Shown here in pieces: positions 13,256 to 26,073 of a stretch of DNA of 64,000 bases. The notes beneath the pieces are model-generated. The model searched no databases. It worked only from the letters and a program-made list of their open reading frames with translations, and was not told the origin of the DNA. The stretch spans positions 3,534,001 to 3,598,000 of the forward strand of contig JAKNDB010000110.1 in assembly GCA_024305405.1 (NCBI GenBank). Direction: 5' to 3'. The stretch comes from Dirofilaria immitis. Taxonomy: Eukaryota > Nematoda > Chromadorea > Rhabditida > Onchocercidae. How positions within the stretch are numbered: the first letter of the stretch is position 1; every line of letters begins with the position of its first letter. A program made the position numbers and the translations under genes.

Positions 13256-16200
13256 ATGAAGCAGGTTATCATCTTTCCTCAGCTTTTCATTTGTTTCATT
13301 GTTCAGTCAGTGGAAAATTATCGAACGCAGAAAGCATCACGAAATACGTTAGATCACATCAAACAACTTATCACCTTGAACGTACAAAGGTTATATTTTT
13401 AGTTTGATTCATTTATATAATGATAATTTTATCATAATCAAGTATTTAAAATTTAATAGATAATTTAGATGATTTCAAAAATTATTGAAATTGACACAAT
13501 CCAATGAATCAATATCATTATTTCATCAGCGGATTTTTAAATGTTACAGAGAGATTGGAAACATAGATGATAAGACATTAGCTGATGAAATAGTATTACA
13601 ACGACGGGATCCTGAGGCAAAATGGCATCATAATGAACTATTCATTAATGATCCAGATGCATACTATCAAGTTTGTTTCATCTTAGTTTCGTTTCTTTTT
13701 ACTTTTCGATTAATCTTTTAAAAGGTAAGCTAATTCCATTGTATTATTATTTTTCTCATTTCGAAAACTTAAAATTACTTTAAAAAACTGCGAAAAATAT
13801 TTTCCCACTTTTCATAATATATGTAATAATTTATAACTATTTTACAACGAAGATTAGATTTTATCGTATAAATTCTAAAAATTTTTAAAATTAAAAAAGC
13901 AGTTTTCATCTCTTCTTTTTTAGGGCGATGTCGATTTGTCGGAAAAACAAGCCGAAATTCTAAGCGAACATTTTAAAAATGAAATTGCTTTAACAGAGAA
14001 AGACGACACAATAATACGGCGAAAAAGTATTATTTACAAATTTTCTGAATTTTTTCCAAAATTTTGTTAAATTTTAATAATAATAATAAAAAAACAGAAT
14101 TCTAATTTCAAAACATATTTTATTCTATTGTAAATAATTAATTAATTTAAATTGCATTTATTTTATCTCGTTTTTTTTTTTTTTTATTTATTTATTGCCA
14201 TGTCTAATAAATATTTTTGAGCAAAACTTGTTTGATTATACGATCTATAATCTGCGGCCATTTAGTAATACTAAGGATAAATAAAATTCATTCATCCTTT
14301 TTTGCATATATAGACAATATGATGTAAACTTATAATTCAGCTTAGCTTATTTCAGGTTAGATTAGATGATTTAAATACTAATGCTTCTTTCAGTGCTTTT
14401 TTTTCTTCATCCTGTATTTCTTTGTTTATAAAAAGCACTGATATTTTTAAATGCATTTATCATCATATGAAGAATATTATATGTTTGGTAATTCCATCAT
14501 GTAAATTAATAGATAGACCAAATGTTTAACATTTTTTCTTTCTTTTTGGATTCTATTTAATAGAATTAAATTTAAGACTTTTTTAAATTTTGCTCCAACT
14601 AAACAAACAAATTTAGGACTAAATCATATTTTTTCATATAAATTAAGTTTTTAATAAAATAAAAAAAAATTCTTCAATATTTAAGTTTATTATGTTCAGA
14701 AATGAAATTATCAAACAGATAACATCAAAATGATAATGAATACTTCTGGAAATATCTTAATGTTTTTGAAAACATAGAAATACTGAAGCAAGCATTAGTA
14801 TTAAATCATTTAAAATTTAATCTCAACTTTTTTAATCTTTTATTTTATTAAACTAAGCTGAATTATAAGTTTGCATGATATAGTTTAAATATGAAAAAAT
14901 CTTTGAAGGAATTTATCCTTGATATATTGCCGATGACTCACGTCGTCGTAGCTCATATAATTAAACAAGTTTTGCACAAAAAAAAATAAAATTCATTGAT
15001 CATCGTAATGGCGATTAAAATTGCGGCTTACATCTCACCGAAACTATGTTCAGTACATAAGAATTCTTGTTTGATTTAACAATAAATTAGGTTAAAATCT
15101 TACATTCCATTTATAACGTAATATGAAAAATATGATTCAACAAAACTACTGTAGTAGAATTAAACTTTGAATATTTGAAATTTTACGTCTTTTTAGGAGC
15201 ATTGGTCGTGAACCATTTTACGTAAGATGGAATCATAAACGTCCCATTAGCTATGAATTTGCGGAAAGTATTCCATTAGAAACACGTAGAAAAATTCGTT
15301 CAGCAATAGCAATGTGGGAAGAACGAACATGCATACGATTCCAAGAAAATGGCCCAAATGTAGATCGAATTGAATTTTACGACGGTGGCGGTTGTTCAAG
15401 TTTTGTCGGCCGAACAGGAGGCACGCAAGTAATTTTGGAAACAAAATTTATTGTCGAATAAACTTTCGATTTTTTGAAAATAATAATCATAGAGATCTTG
15501 AAAAAGTAAGGGAAATTTTTACATGAATTGGAATTAATAATTGAATTAATAATTGCTAATAAAAATTTCAGGGAATTTCAATTTCAACACCAGGATGTGA
15601 TATTATTGGTATTATATCACATGAAATTGAGTCATACTTTAGGAATATTTCATGAGCAAGCACGCCGTGATCAAAAAATCATATTTTTATTAATTACAAC
15701 AATATTCCATCAAGCCGTTGGAACAATTTTTTTCCATTATCAGAATATGAAGCTGATATGTTTAATTTACCTTATGATACAGGTATCATTTTCATTCCAT
15801 AATGATAGTTTAATAATGATATTTTGATTGGTTTCATATTAATAATATTACAGAAATGGCAAAAATTAAATTAATTTTCGAGAAATTTTCCATCTAAAAT
15901 TGTAACTTAAAAATTCTTAAAGAAAATTTTTTGAATATAATATTTTTAATAAAATTTTATTATATTTATAGGATCAGTAATGCACTATGGTTCATACGGA
16001 TTTGCAAGAAATCCGTATGAACCAACTATTACAACACGTGATAAATTTCAACAGTACACAATTGGGCAACGTGAAGGGCCATCATTTCTGGATTATGCAT
16101 CTGTTAAGCTTTATCTACAAACGCATTAATGATATTGTTATCAAATGGATGATAATTTCAATAAGTGTAAATTTGAGATTTCAAATCTGAACTTTTAACA

Positions 16201-19200
16201 TTTACTAAAATTCTTTTCAGATGTCTTCATGATCCGATAATTGTTCACAGATAAAGCCTATCAGTGTTAAATTTTTCTATATTAGTGATTTAAAAATTAT
16301 TCCAATTACAGAAGTGAACACCGATCATATTTAAGTTTAAAATTAGTTAATGTAATTAAAAAAATTTGAAATATTCATACGAATCCGTTACTAATATCCA
16401 AGTGATTAAATTTCAAATTATTCGGTTAATTAAATTTTCTTGCGTTATTTATTGTATTAGTGCCATCTATCGTTTAGATCTTTATGATTCTGAAATACCT
16501 ATCGTTTAGAATCTATCATTTAGAATAAACTAATTCAAATAATGTAATGCTTTAAATAGATTATTGATCAATTTCTTTTCTTTTGGTTAATGAAGTTTGA
16601 TTAATCTATTCATGTGCTAATTTTCCTACAAATAGATTATTTATTTTATTATAGGTATTTCAAAATCATAGAGATTATTTTAGATAAACAGCGCTTATCG
16701 TTGTACAGAACAATGTGCTGATATGCACTGCGATCATAATGGTTATCCGGATCCTAATAATTGCGCGAAATGCTTGTGTCCAGATGGTTTTGCTGGTCGT
16801 ACCTGTCAATTTGTTCAATATACATCTTGCGGAGCTCTCATTAAGGTAAGTATTGTCTTTTGACCTCTTCTCTGACTAAAATATAAGTTAAGCATATGTA
16901 TCTTCCGTCTAATGATTTTCTTGATTTTGATTTGTTCAATGCTCTTCTTGATAATAATATAAAAATTTTTGAAAATAAAGTTAACTTTTGGTCAATTTTT
17001 TGCTTCCTATGCAAGTTCGTAATTCATTTTCGAACTTATCATTTAAGCTGCTATGAATTGTAATGTTATGGAATTTAATTCAGTGCTTTTCCTGATAATA
17101 GTATAATATATCTCCTGGAAATCGTTTCACGTCGTGATTAATTTATCAAATGGTTTCAACTAATTACATCTATTGATTAAATTATAAACGATTCAGATTA
17201 CTAAAGAAATTAACATAACAGAGTGAAGTTTCCTAACTGATAAAATGTTCTCTACCATAGACCATTCTATTATTTCAATTCTTTTCGATTGCTTGCCACG
17301 TTCTTAGAAGGCTAAAGTAACGAATCATCGCGTCATCATATAGCTTATCAGGTTTTTTTTTCTTTGTTTTAAGCAAAATTCTACAGATATTTCTATCTTG
17401 GCTATTGGAAGAAGTATTACTGTTAGAGACAAGAACGAAGTCACTTCATTTTTTAGATAATAGAACACTGTTGAGTAGTCTTGAACAAGATCCTACAAAT
17501 TTCTATGAAAGAGATTTTCAACTGTTGTGACCTTTCTATAATTTCTACCTGAATCGCAATCTCGAACTTCTTTTCTTAAAGTTTGAGAAAGCAAAAATTG
17601 ATGCAATTTCTGATATAGTAAAAAGAGAAAAAGAAATCTTTATTCATACAATTAAACAGTGTATTTTGTGATAAGATTGAATAGAAAAAGAGAAAATAAT
17701 GAATTAATCGAATGGAGAGGGAAAAGAGAGGGAGTAGAGAGAAAGAAAGATAGGGGAGAAAGGTATATAATTAAAACAAAATTATTTTTATCTGGAAATA
17801 CAATTATAGAGCAATCATCTGGAATATTTGAAATATCCAAATGTTGAATATCTTGACGATATGCTTCTTATTATGGCCTGGCTGCTCGATAGGTACCATT
17901 GATAATTGCAAGCTGGACAAGTTGACGACGCTTATGCTCATCATCGTTGCTGCTAAGCAATGCTTTGATATTGTATATACCATTTGTCAACTTCTGAGCA
18001 CAACGATCATGCGAGAAGTCTGTAGCGGTAATAAGCACATGGAGAGGTTCCGACAGATGTTCCCAACCGATACGATTACGAAGACGTGCTTCACGACGAG
18101 CATCCTGAAAAATCCGTCCGATCATAGAAATGCACCATTTATTTAATCCATAACTCGTGCCATGATGATGTAACGGACTTATTAGATAAGATGAATACGA
18201 AGGAGAACGATAATAATAAAAATAGGATTCAGGAATCTATTACTTTAACAGAACCCCTTCCACGGATCAAAATTCGGCATTCGGTCTGCGCTTCAAGTTG
18301 TTTTACTGAAATTCCCGTGGTCCTAGAATACGTCCAATCAATTTGCAATCTGGGCGTTGGGGAATCATAATTTTCTCTTGGATCGTGATTAGAGGTCCAT
18401 CCATTGTCTGTAATACATTTCAGAAGCACTTGGAGTCATGGATAAGTTACATTCGAAAAATAGTAGAAATATTGAATAATAATTCTTGAGAACAGAAGTT
18501 AAGCATATAGATTTTATGCGCTTAAAAGTTATAAATAGTGAAATATTAGATTATAGCTAAATGATAAATTTTGATCATTTTACAAGGTTCATCGGTGTGT
18601 ACGGTCGAGTTGCTATATCACTGGTTGTTACTTGAGAATGATGAAAAGTTAGCATTTGCTCATCACGTAAAGTACGTGTGTAAATCAGGCTCCAAATACG
18701 GTCGATTTCGGTAGTAAGCAGCGCATAAGTATGACGAAGAGTATTAGGGTGCTGAACTTGAATAGCATCCAGTATACGCATATCTTTTATCAGTTCGTCC
18801 AAATATCTAGAAATTCCCGAATTCATCATTACTATCTCCAAAACAGAGAAAATAGGAGTAAAAATAAAAAGGAGATAAGTGTAAGATCAATAGCAATAAA
18901 TCGAAATAGCAAAAAGAAATTCTGAATACCTTGCGCTATCGTAGGGACCGCTATTAACAGGAGGTTCAGATGAAATATCCTGAATTGAAGGAAGAATAGA
19001 GGAAGTATCCGGTGCATTCCATTCGAGAGATTGTCCCGTATCACCGCTTTCCTCAATCCCTTCCATAATTTTTCGGCACGACGCGAGAATACAAGCGCTT
19101 AAGGAATTTCAATATGACAATAATGATATCATTCATTTTACGGCTATTTATAGAGTTCAAATATGGTAATTTTGCTTGAAAATTTAGGTAAACATTTGCA

Positions 19201-22200
19201 TATTATCATAAAATCAAATCTAAATTTGAATATAAATATGTTGAATGATAGAAATATTATTACATCATTATTCATTATTCTAATTTATTTTGCGGTAGTT
19301 TTTTTATCAAAGTGTTCATAATTTCAAGTTATTTTTTAGTAATTTCTTCTGTAATTTGGCTTTTTTAAATTTAATTTGAAATTTTCACTAATTTAATGGT
19401 AAATAAAAAATTCAAGCCTTTTAGTGATAGAAATATTATTAAATGCTTTTCTTTTTCATAATTTTTTTATTATTTTGATGAGAGATCACACCTGATAAAT
19501 AAATTTAGTCTAGAAGAGATTTTAATCATTGTCCTGCAAGTTCATGAATCATTACAATAATTATTCAGGCCAGTAAAATAGACGATTAAGATTCATCCTG
19601 ACTCCAAATTTCTTATCAGATTCAATGTAAACATTGTTTATCCTCTCTTTGCTTTTTTTTTGACCTTTCTTGCTCCTGATAATAATGTCAGTCTGTCTGC
19701 TGAAAATATTTTCCATACTTTTGATTTGCGTCATTCTTCAAATCAAAATATCCCACGACCTATTTCCATTATTCATCTCTCGAAAAAATCTCCCAATGCT
19801 TTTTAACTCTAAAGATTAATTTATAAGTTTTATTTCTTATAAATTACAAGATTTTACTCGTATAAATTATATTTTTACTCTTTGTAACTTATAACTTCAA
19901 CAGGTACACTGTAGCAAAAGTAATTTTTTCCAATTCAATGAATAACAGGTTTCATTCTTAGTATTAATTAGCTATTATAATTCTTTTTATCACAAAAATA
20001 TATCAAAATCAGATTATTTATACAAATACAGTCAATTAATAATCACTTCATTTAGTCTTCATCAATTTATCATTTTAACTTAGCTGAAATTTTCGCCATA
20101 TAAGCATAATTTATTACCAATCCGAATTCAATCCGATTTGAAATTTATTTACTTTTATTTTGATTAATTTTAAATCGAACAATAATTCGTCATATGAAAT
20201 ACCTGTTTGCTCCTTATTAAAATATATTACAATAGGTTTTTTAGCATTTTCAACAGATTTATTATCAAAATATCTCTTTTAAAATTGAAATAACAAATTG
20301 AGTAAAGACGAAGATTTTTTTTCAGGTATAGGAAAATGAAAGTTGAAAATATCAATCTGAGAGATTTGTCGAGAAATAAATAATGTTTGTTGTCATAAAT
20401 TTTTGAGAAGTTAACGAAAAACTAAAAGCTAAATAACAAATCTTTGCTTATCCTTCTGATAAAGAAAAAATCACACAGAATCGATTTCATTAAATTGATG
20501 ACATCAGAACATCAGATTATTTCTATCTGTGCAATTTTTTTTTTTTTTTTTTAGGCGAGGAAAATGCCTGTTACGATTTCGAGCCCAAATTATCCAAACT
20601 TCTTCAATGTTGGTGATCAATGTATTTGGTTGCTTACAGCTCCACGCGGTGGATTCGTAAATTTGCAGTTTGTTGAACAATTTCAATTACAATGTGAAGA
20701 TACGTGTGATAAATCCTATGTAGAAGTGAAAGCTGACGCTGATTTTCGACCTACTGGATATCGGTTAATATCAATTTCAATAATTCTCAATTTTTCATTT
20801 CGCATAAGAAATTATAAATTTGAAAAAAAGGAGTGTTTTAAATTTTATAAGAATAATAATTTACTATTTTCATGAACTCTAATCATTAGATTTTAAATTT
20901 GCTTCCTCTATAAGAACACAAAACTCTTCCTGATTATTTCATCTGAATCCTAAATTTCAAACATTGGTCGATGACCAATGTATATGATTGCTTACAGCTT
21001 TTTAAAAATTCTAGAAATCTTATTTAATTTACATATCGATCTTATACATGTATTCCTGTATATCCGTACCGATGCAGGTATATACCTATGCAAGAATCTC
21101 CTATTGAAGTTACGAGCATCAGTTACCATTTTTTGAGCATGCGATTCATTTATGCAAATTACTATTTCTTGCACTTATGACAGATTGTGCTTTTTCTTAG
21201 ATTTTGTTGTTCGCGAGTGCCACGTCATATTTTTCAATCTGCGACAAACGAGATGGTAGTAATATTTCGCGGTTTTGGTGATGCGGGAAATGGCTTTAAA
21301 GCTAAAATTTGGTCAAACGTAGATGATGATATAGCTGTAAGATAAAATTTTCATTTATTTATTGAAATTTGGCACATTTTCAATTTATTAATGTTGAAAG
21401 ATTTTTTCAGAATACAATTGTAACAACTGAAATGGCAAAAATTTCGGAAAAAATACCGAAGCTAACAGTTCCAATAGTTAAAACTATTACCACTCCTACA
21501 ATAACAACTACTACTGCTTTCATGATATCACCCAAGAAAGGCAATGTCACCGCCACGAGAGTTGCTATCACTACTACGCCGACTACTACAATTACTACGA
21601 CTATTGCCGGTACGGTACCAATCACCGTAACTAATAATACTACACCTGTAGTAAGTGAAACTTTACCATCATTGCCAGTCAAGATTCGAAACAAAATAGG
21701 TGGTAAGTTTATTTACTGATAATTTTGATTTTCTCTTATAGATTACACTTAACGAAAGTTTTGTTAGAGAACTATACATAAATGAACAAATAAAAGAAAT
21801 GCAAGAGGAATAAATATTGTTTTACAATTTATACTTATCAGATAGTTAGATGAAAATTTTTTATCGTTTGAATTTGAGATATAATAACATTTGACACTAT
21901 TCTCGATTTTATCCACCAATTTTTATAATAAAATAAAAATTTAAATATCTATTGATAATAATTCTAAGAGATAATGTATGAAACAAGAAAATCGGTGTGC
22001 ATTATTTGTATTAATTAAGATTAATTCATCAAATTAATCAATATTTTGAAACAGGCCAACTATTTCATTTGATAATAACTATAAGATTATCATAGTATAG
22101 AGAGAAAAGTTCTAATATGAAATAATTTCAAATTTCTATTTCATCAATTTCGATAAATTTGTCGATTATTTATGTTTTTAATTCATCAAAAATGAGTTAT

Positions 22201-22918
22201 TGCCAAATATTTCATAATTCTTCAAGCAATTGAAAATTTTCTTTTGAAGTAATTTTTTCTCACATTTTGTTTTCATAATTTCGAGATTGCTTGCAGCATG
22301 CGAATGTGGTGAATGGACAGAATGGACAGGTCCATGCTCTCAAGAATGTGGCGGTTGCGGAAAACGTCTTCGAACACGTCAGTGTTCATCAGATACGGAA
22401 TGTAGAACAGAAGAAAAACGTGCGTGTGCTTTTAAAGTTTGCCCATACGGGACTAATTTCCTTATCAATAATGGAGAGTTTCATATACTTTGGAAGGTAA
22501 GTTATGATTCGAGAGATAAGATCAAACTTAGCCGCTAAATAATAATTCATTTCCATGATGATTAAGACTGTAAAGAATTTCCATATAATCGGATCGTTCG
22601 AATCAATAAATAAAATACCATAGGCTCAAAGATGGTAAATATGGATAAAATATAAACGCAATAATATTAAATTCTGAAACAAATGTAATGATTGCGTGAA
22701 GATACATTAAAATAAAAAAAAAAATAATTTAAAGAAATTGTATATAAAAAGCCAAACGAATACTTAAGGGCTGCTGTGTTGGTCTATTCCGATCGGGAGA
22801 TATGTGTTCAGCACTTGATGATAACGAGAATCCATTTCTGAAATTTCTAGAATCACTGTTGAACATGCAAGATTCTCGAAAAACGATAATTTGCCTGACT
22901 CGAAAAAGAAGTGATTGA
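13256..22918 (+). CDS. Subgroup V astacin metalloprotease (EGF-CUB-TSP1)
   Basis: Secreted zinc endopeptidase of the NAS-33 to NAS-38 type, a nematode group whose characterised members act in moulting, hatching or collagen maturation. Exons: 13256-13389, 13550-13670, 13924-14026, 15197-15428, 15572-15782, 15972-16102, 16684-16845, 20555-20763, 21201-21336, 21411-21702, 22297-22496, 22769-22918, giving about 693 aa. In order: signal peptide 1-18 (MKQVIIFPQLFICFIVQS); prodomain ending in basic RRK(K); catalytic domain about 120-315, with the HExxHxxGxxH zinc site (HEI..HTLGIFHEQ) and the SVMHY Met-turn; EGF-like about 316-360; CUB about 362-480; Thr-rich linker 481-577; TSP1 about 578-625 starting CECGEWTEW; a short Cys-containing tail. 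Three single-base breaks disturb the frame: A5 at 14022-14026 (one A short), an extra base in GAGT at 15629-15632 inside HEIGH, and A6 at 15673-15678 (one A short). All other junctions are phase-consistent, so sequencing error is favoured over a pseudogene. AATAAA lies about 20 bases after the stop. Confidence 0.88.
14214..14982. mobile_element. Foldback (MITE-like) element in astacin intron 3
   Basis: Long imperfect inverted repeat. The left end at 14214 (TTTTTGAGCAAAACTTGTTT) matches the reverse complement of the right end at about 14963-14982 (TTTTTGTGCAAAACTTGTTT). Inner blocks also pair, for example TAAACTTATAATTCAGC at about 14324 with GCTGAATTATAAGTTTGC at about 14857, and ACTAATGCTTC at about 14378 with GAAGCAAGCATTAGT at about 14783. 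No coding capacity is seen inside. The size of about 770 bp, complementary arms and AT-rich centre fit a non-autonomous DNA transposon. A target-site duplication is not clear. Confidence 0.6.
15988..16024. repeat. Perfect 16-bp inverted repeat in astacin exon 6
   Basis: TGGTTCATACGGATTT, loop GCAAG, then its exact complement AAATCCGTATGAACCA. It lies inside coding sequence directly after the Met-turn (YGSYGFARNPYEP). A hairpin of this quality in coding DNA is uncommon. Confidence 0.9.
17871..19066 (-). CDS. STAR-family KH RNA-binding protein, nested gene
   Basis: Lies wholly within intron 7 of the astacin gene, on the opposite strand. Exons (complement): 18930-19066, 18584-18835, 18244-18407, 17871-18104, about 262 aa. 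Exon 1 begins MEGIEESGDTGQSLEW. Exon 2 carries a QUA1-like dimerisation helix (RYLDELIKDMRILDAIQ). Exons 3-4 carry the KH domain with IGRILGPRG and KQLEAQTECRILIRGRGSVK, followed by the QUA2-like region WEHLSEPLHVLI...DEHKRRQLVQLAIINGTYR, then stop. This is the signature of the GLD-1/ASD-2/Quaking family, which binds UACUAAY-type RNA to control splicing, stability or translation. The GPRG loop reads through only if a fourth G is restored where the plus strand shows CCC at 18314-18316. The exon 1-2 junction has a weak acceptor and is out of phase by one base, so the N-terminus is the least certain part. The protein ends almost immediately after QUA2, making it a short STAR protein. Confidence 0.82.
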
Positions 22919-25900
22919 ATGATTCGATAATATTGATTAATAAAACGGGTTGTATTCTCGTCATAGAGTATCCGTTGATGTTTTTATCCAAAAATTCTCT
23001 TGCTTTTAATTATTGTGAATAAAACTTTTGTTTACCCATTAGTTTGATTACATTTCGTAAAGCAATAAACAAGTAATAAACTTGCAAATTCTTCTGATGA
23101 TTTAAAGGAAAGATATGAAAGTTTAAGATTAGGTAAGCATATATTGAGATAATTATAGTTTAAAATATGCTTTCATTTAAATTTTGTAGGAAAATATATT
23201 CTTTCAAAAGGAAATTAAAAGAGAAAAATCAAAATAACTTATGTAAGCCGAAGTAATTTAATTGTTGTTCCTTCTTTCTCGAAATTTCAATGCAATACTT
23301 ATTTTTAATGAAGAAATTCGTAATTTTTACTTTAAATTTCTTAAAAAATTTATAAAACTAAATGAATATTTTATTAAGGTTAATTTGATAACATTATTAA
23401 AACAGCAACGTTAAGAAACGAATTTGTCATACTATTCGAGAGATTAAAGATCCTTTAGTATCAAATTAATGATGGTTTAACAAGTGAATAAATTAGCTTA
23501 ATAATTTCTTTAGAAAAATTAATAATTACTGAAGTTCGGAAAATACTGATAATGGTGCCGATTATTGCTAGACAGAATTGACTATACTATCCTATCATGC
23601 ACAAATAAAATTAGCCATTAAATTATTCATCGAAAAAAAATAAGACGAAAAAGTTGGAAAGAAAAGTTGCAATATTTCTTGCATAATTTTAACAGTAAAT
23701 AAAGAATGTAAGTTACTTATAATTATCACAAAATATTTTTATGAAATAAATAAAATGAAACGTATTCGTATTCGCATCGTTTTTCACTTCTCGCTCTTTT
23801 TTTTTTCCCTGACCTGATTGACTTCCCAGGATCCTCTGTCGTCGTTTTTCCCATGGATTCATTCAATTAGTACCGTTTCTGCAATGAATTGATATAGTAA
23901 TTTTTCCCACCATGCTGCAAAGATTTCTATAACTTTTATTTTCTCTTCTTTCTGATGTTAACACAGTATTTTTGATTTATTTGGTCACCTGTTATGCCAG
24001 AATCGGAAAACAGTTGATGGGTAGTAGATGTTGATATGATCAAATAAAATTTTCAACTAGAAATAACTGAAAGTTTAATAAACCGATCAATTGATGGTTT
24101 AAAATTACTTGATTATTAGAACTAGCCATAAATCCATGTTTTTTTCTTTTCGTACAATTTCTAGCATACGCTACAGTTCAAATATTTTACTAATTCAAAG
24201 CACATTATCATTATCATTATTTGATAAATTGATAGAAATTGGGAGGCAAAAATTAAAAGAATTTAAAGTCAATAATGCAGTGGAAAGAAAGATAAGCTCT
24301 ATCATTAGTTGATTTGTAATAGACGAAGAGTAAACTTTTCAAGTTCATGAAAGAATTTAATTGAATGTTCAATGAATTTCATTTTAGAAGTTTGGATTAG
24401 TATTGAAATATATTATATATATTTCAAAGTTGAAATATTATTGCTTATCATTCTAAACACATGAAACGAAAAAGTTTGAAGACAAAGTTGAAATATTATT
24501 GCTTATCATTCTAAACACATGAAACGAAAAAGTTTGAAGACAAAGTTGAAATATTATTGCTTATCATTCTAAACACATGAAACGAAAAAGTTTTTTTATA
24601 ATGTTTCAACATATTTTGATCTAGGATTTTTATAATAAATTTTAAACTTCTTAAAAGGCTTTAAGCTTTAATCAGACTATATCTATCAATCGTAACATCG
24701 ATTTCTAAGGCTTTCTATGTTGCATTTATGCATTTTCCTATTTATGCTGGATGCAAAATATTTTGATGTGAGCAGTGTAAAATGATACAGTGGTTTTAAA
24801 AAATGTTTTAGTTTTATAAGTTTGGAAAGATTTTATCAATAATCGTCCTCATTATCATCATAATTATATCTTTATTATCACTACTGCCATACGGCGATTA
24901 ACATTTACGTTATTATCTTTCTATTATCGCTTTCTTTATCAATACGAACATTATCGTTATCATCATTGATGCATTTTCTTTTATCTTGTTAATGTCATTT
25001 AATATTTTTGAGTATCAACAGTTAAAATCTTATCATTAAATTAGAACTTATTTAGAAGAGTAACTTACGTATTTTTCTAAATATGTTAAATAGAGCGATC
25101 AGAACACAGTATAATGGAAAATAGAAAAAACGAAATCATTAATGTAACCAATCAGATTTTTACCCATGAATCAATATTTTTATTAATTCACATTTTATAT
25201 CGTAATTTGATTACTAAATAATTAAAAACGAATTACGAGCATTACTTCTATTCGTAAATCAGAAATGCATATTTAACTTGAATTATGGAATATATTTCAT
25301 TTTGGATCTTAATTATGTATTTAAAATTAAAAGATCATTTAATTTCTTTCATATTTCGAAGCTGTGAAAAGCTATACTTTTAATTAAATAAATGTATATG
25401 TCTGGCTACAAAAATTATTTAAATAATCATTTTGATCATAGCATATAACAACGATATCAGTATTCGCATCATCGGTACTATCAAAAAATTATCACTTTTA
25501 TCATTAAGAATAATTAATATTAAAACAGTAGATATATTATTTTATCATTATTTACCTAAAATATTAATAGTCATTGCCATCATTACGATAACACTGTTAG
25601 CGATATTAATATTAATGATGAGAATATACCAAAATAATTAAAAATAATAGGACATCATTTACATTAATCGTCATCAGTAATATCACAATTTGTCATTATC
25701 CGATAAACAAAATCATTGATTTGATACTTATTCTCATTGCTTATCATTAACGGCTTGAGATAATCCTGTAAATCCGGCAAATGGCGTCTACAAAAACAAG
25801 TCATCAACAGCGGTCAATTTGAATAACTCTCATTGATGGCCATATATCGATGGCTCTGAGAATGATTCTGACAAGAGGCGTGGTCCATTCTTGCAACGAT

Positions 25901-26073
25901 CAGACGAACGATGATCATCACTTTTCGACACCCTTTTCAACAGGCACCAGGCAATATAAATAAGCATCAATACGGTGGAAGACTTGAAGAAAGCCAGTGT
26001 GATATATCAAGCAATTCTTTTTTTTTATTTTCCTTCCTCCACCGCCTTTTAGCGAATTCCAAATGTTTGTTGC
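22919..26073. other. Intergenic region between astacin and Fringe
   Basis: AT-rich, with short low-complexity frames only. The astacin 3' UTR occupies the first part. It contains the 58-bp tandem repeat at 24426-24593 and ATTATCATT-rich DNA at 24840-25760. No other gene is seen. Confidence 0.6.
24426..24593. repeat. 58-bp tandem repeat, about 2.9 copies
   Basis: Two full identical units (24426-24483, 24484-24541) and a third truncated one, each beginning AAAGTTGAAATATTATTGCT and carrying TATCATTCTAAACACATGAA. The copies are essentially identical, implying recent duplication. Noncoding. Confidence 0.95.

Noticed and set aside
13456..13549. Upstream extension of astacin exon 2 (KLLKLTQSNESISLFHQRIF)
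   Set aside because: Open, but joining it puts a TGA in frame. The TTACAG acceptor at 13549 restores phase exactly, so this stretch is taken as intron.
21407..21694. Minus-strand hydrophobic Val-rich frame
   Set aside because: Antisense shadow of the Thr-rich linker exon of the astacin (ACT codons read as AGT/GTA on the other strand).
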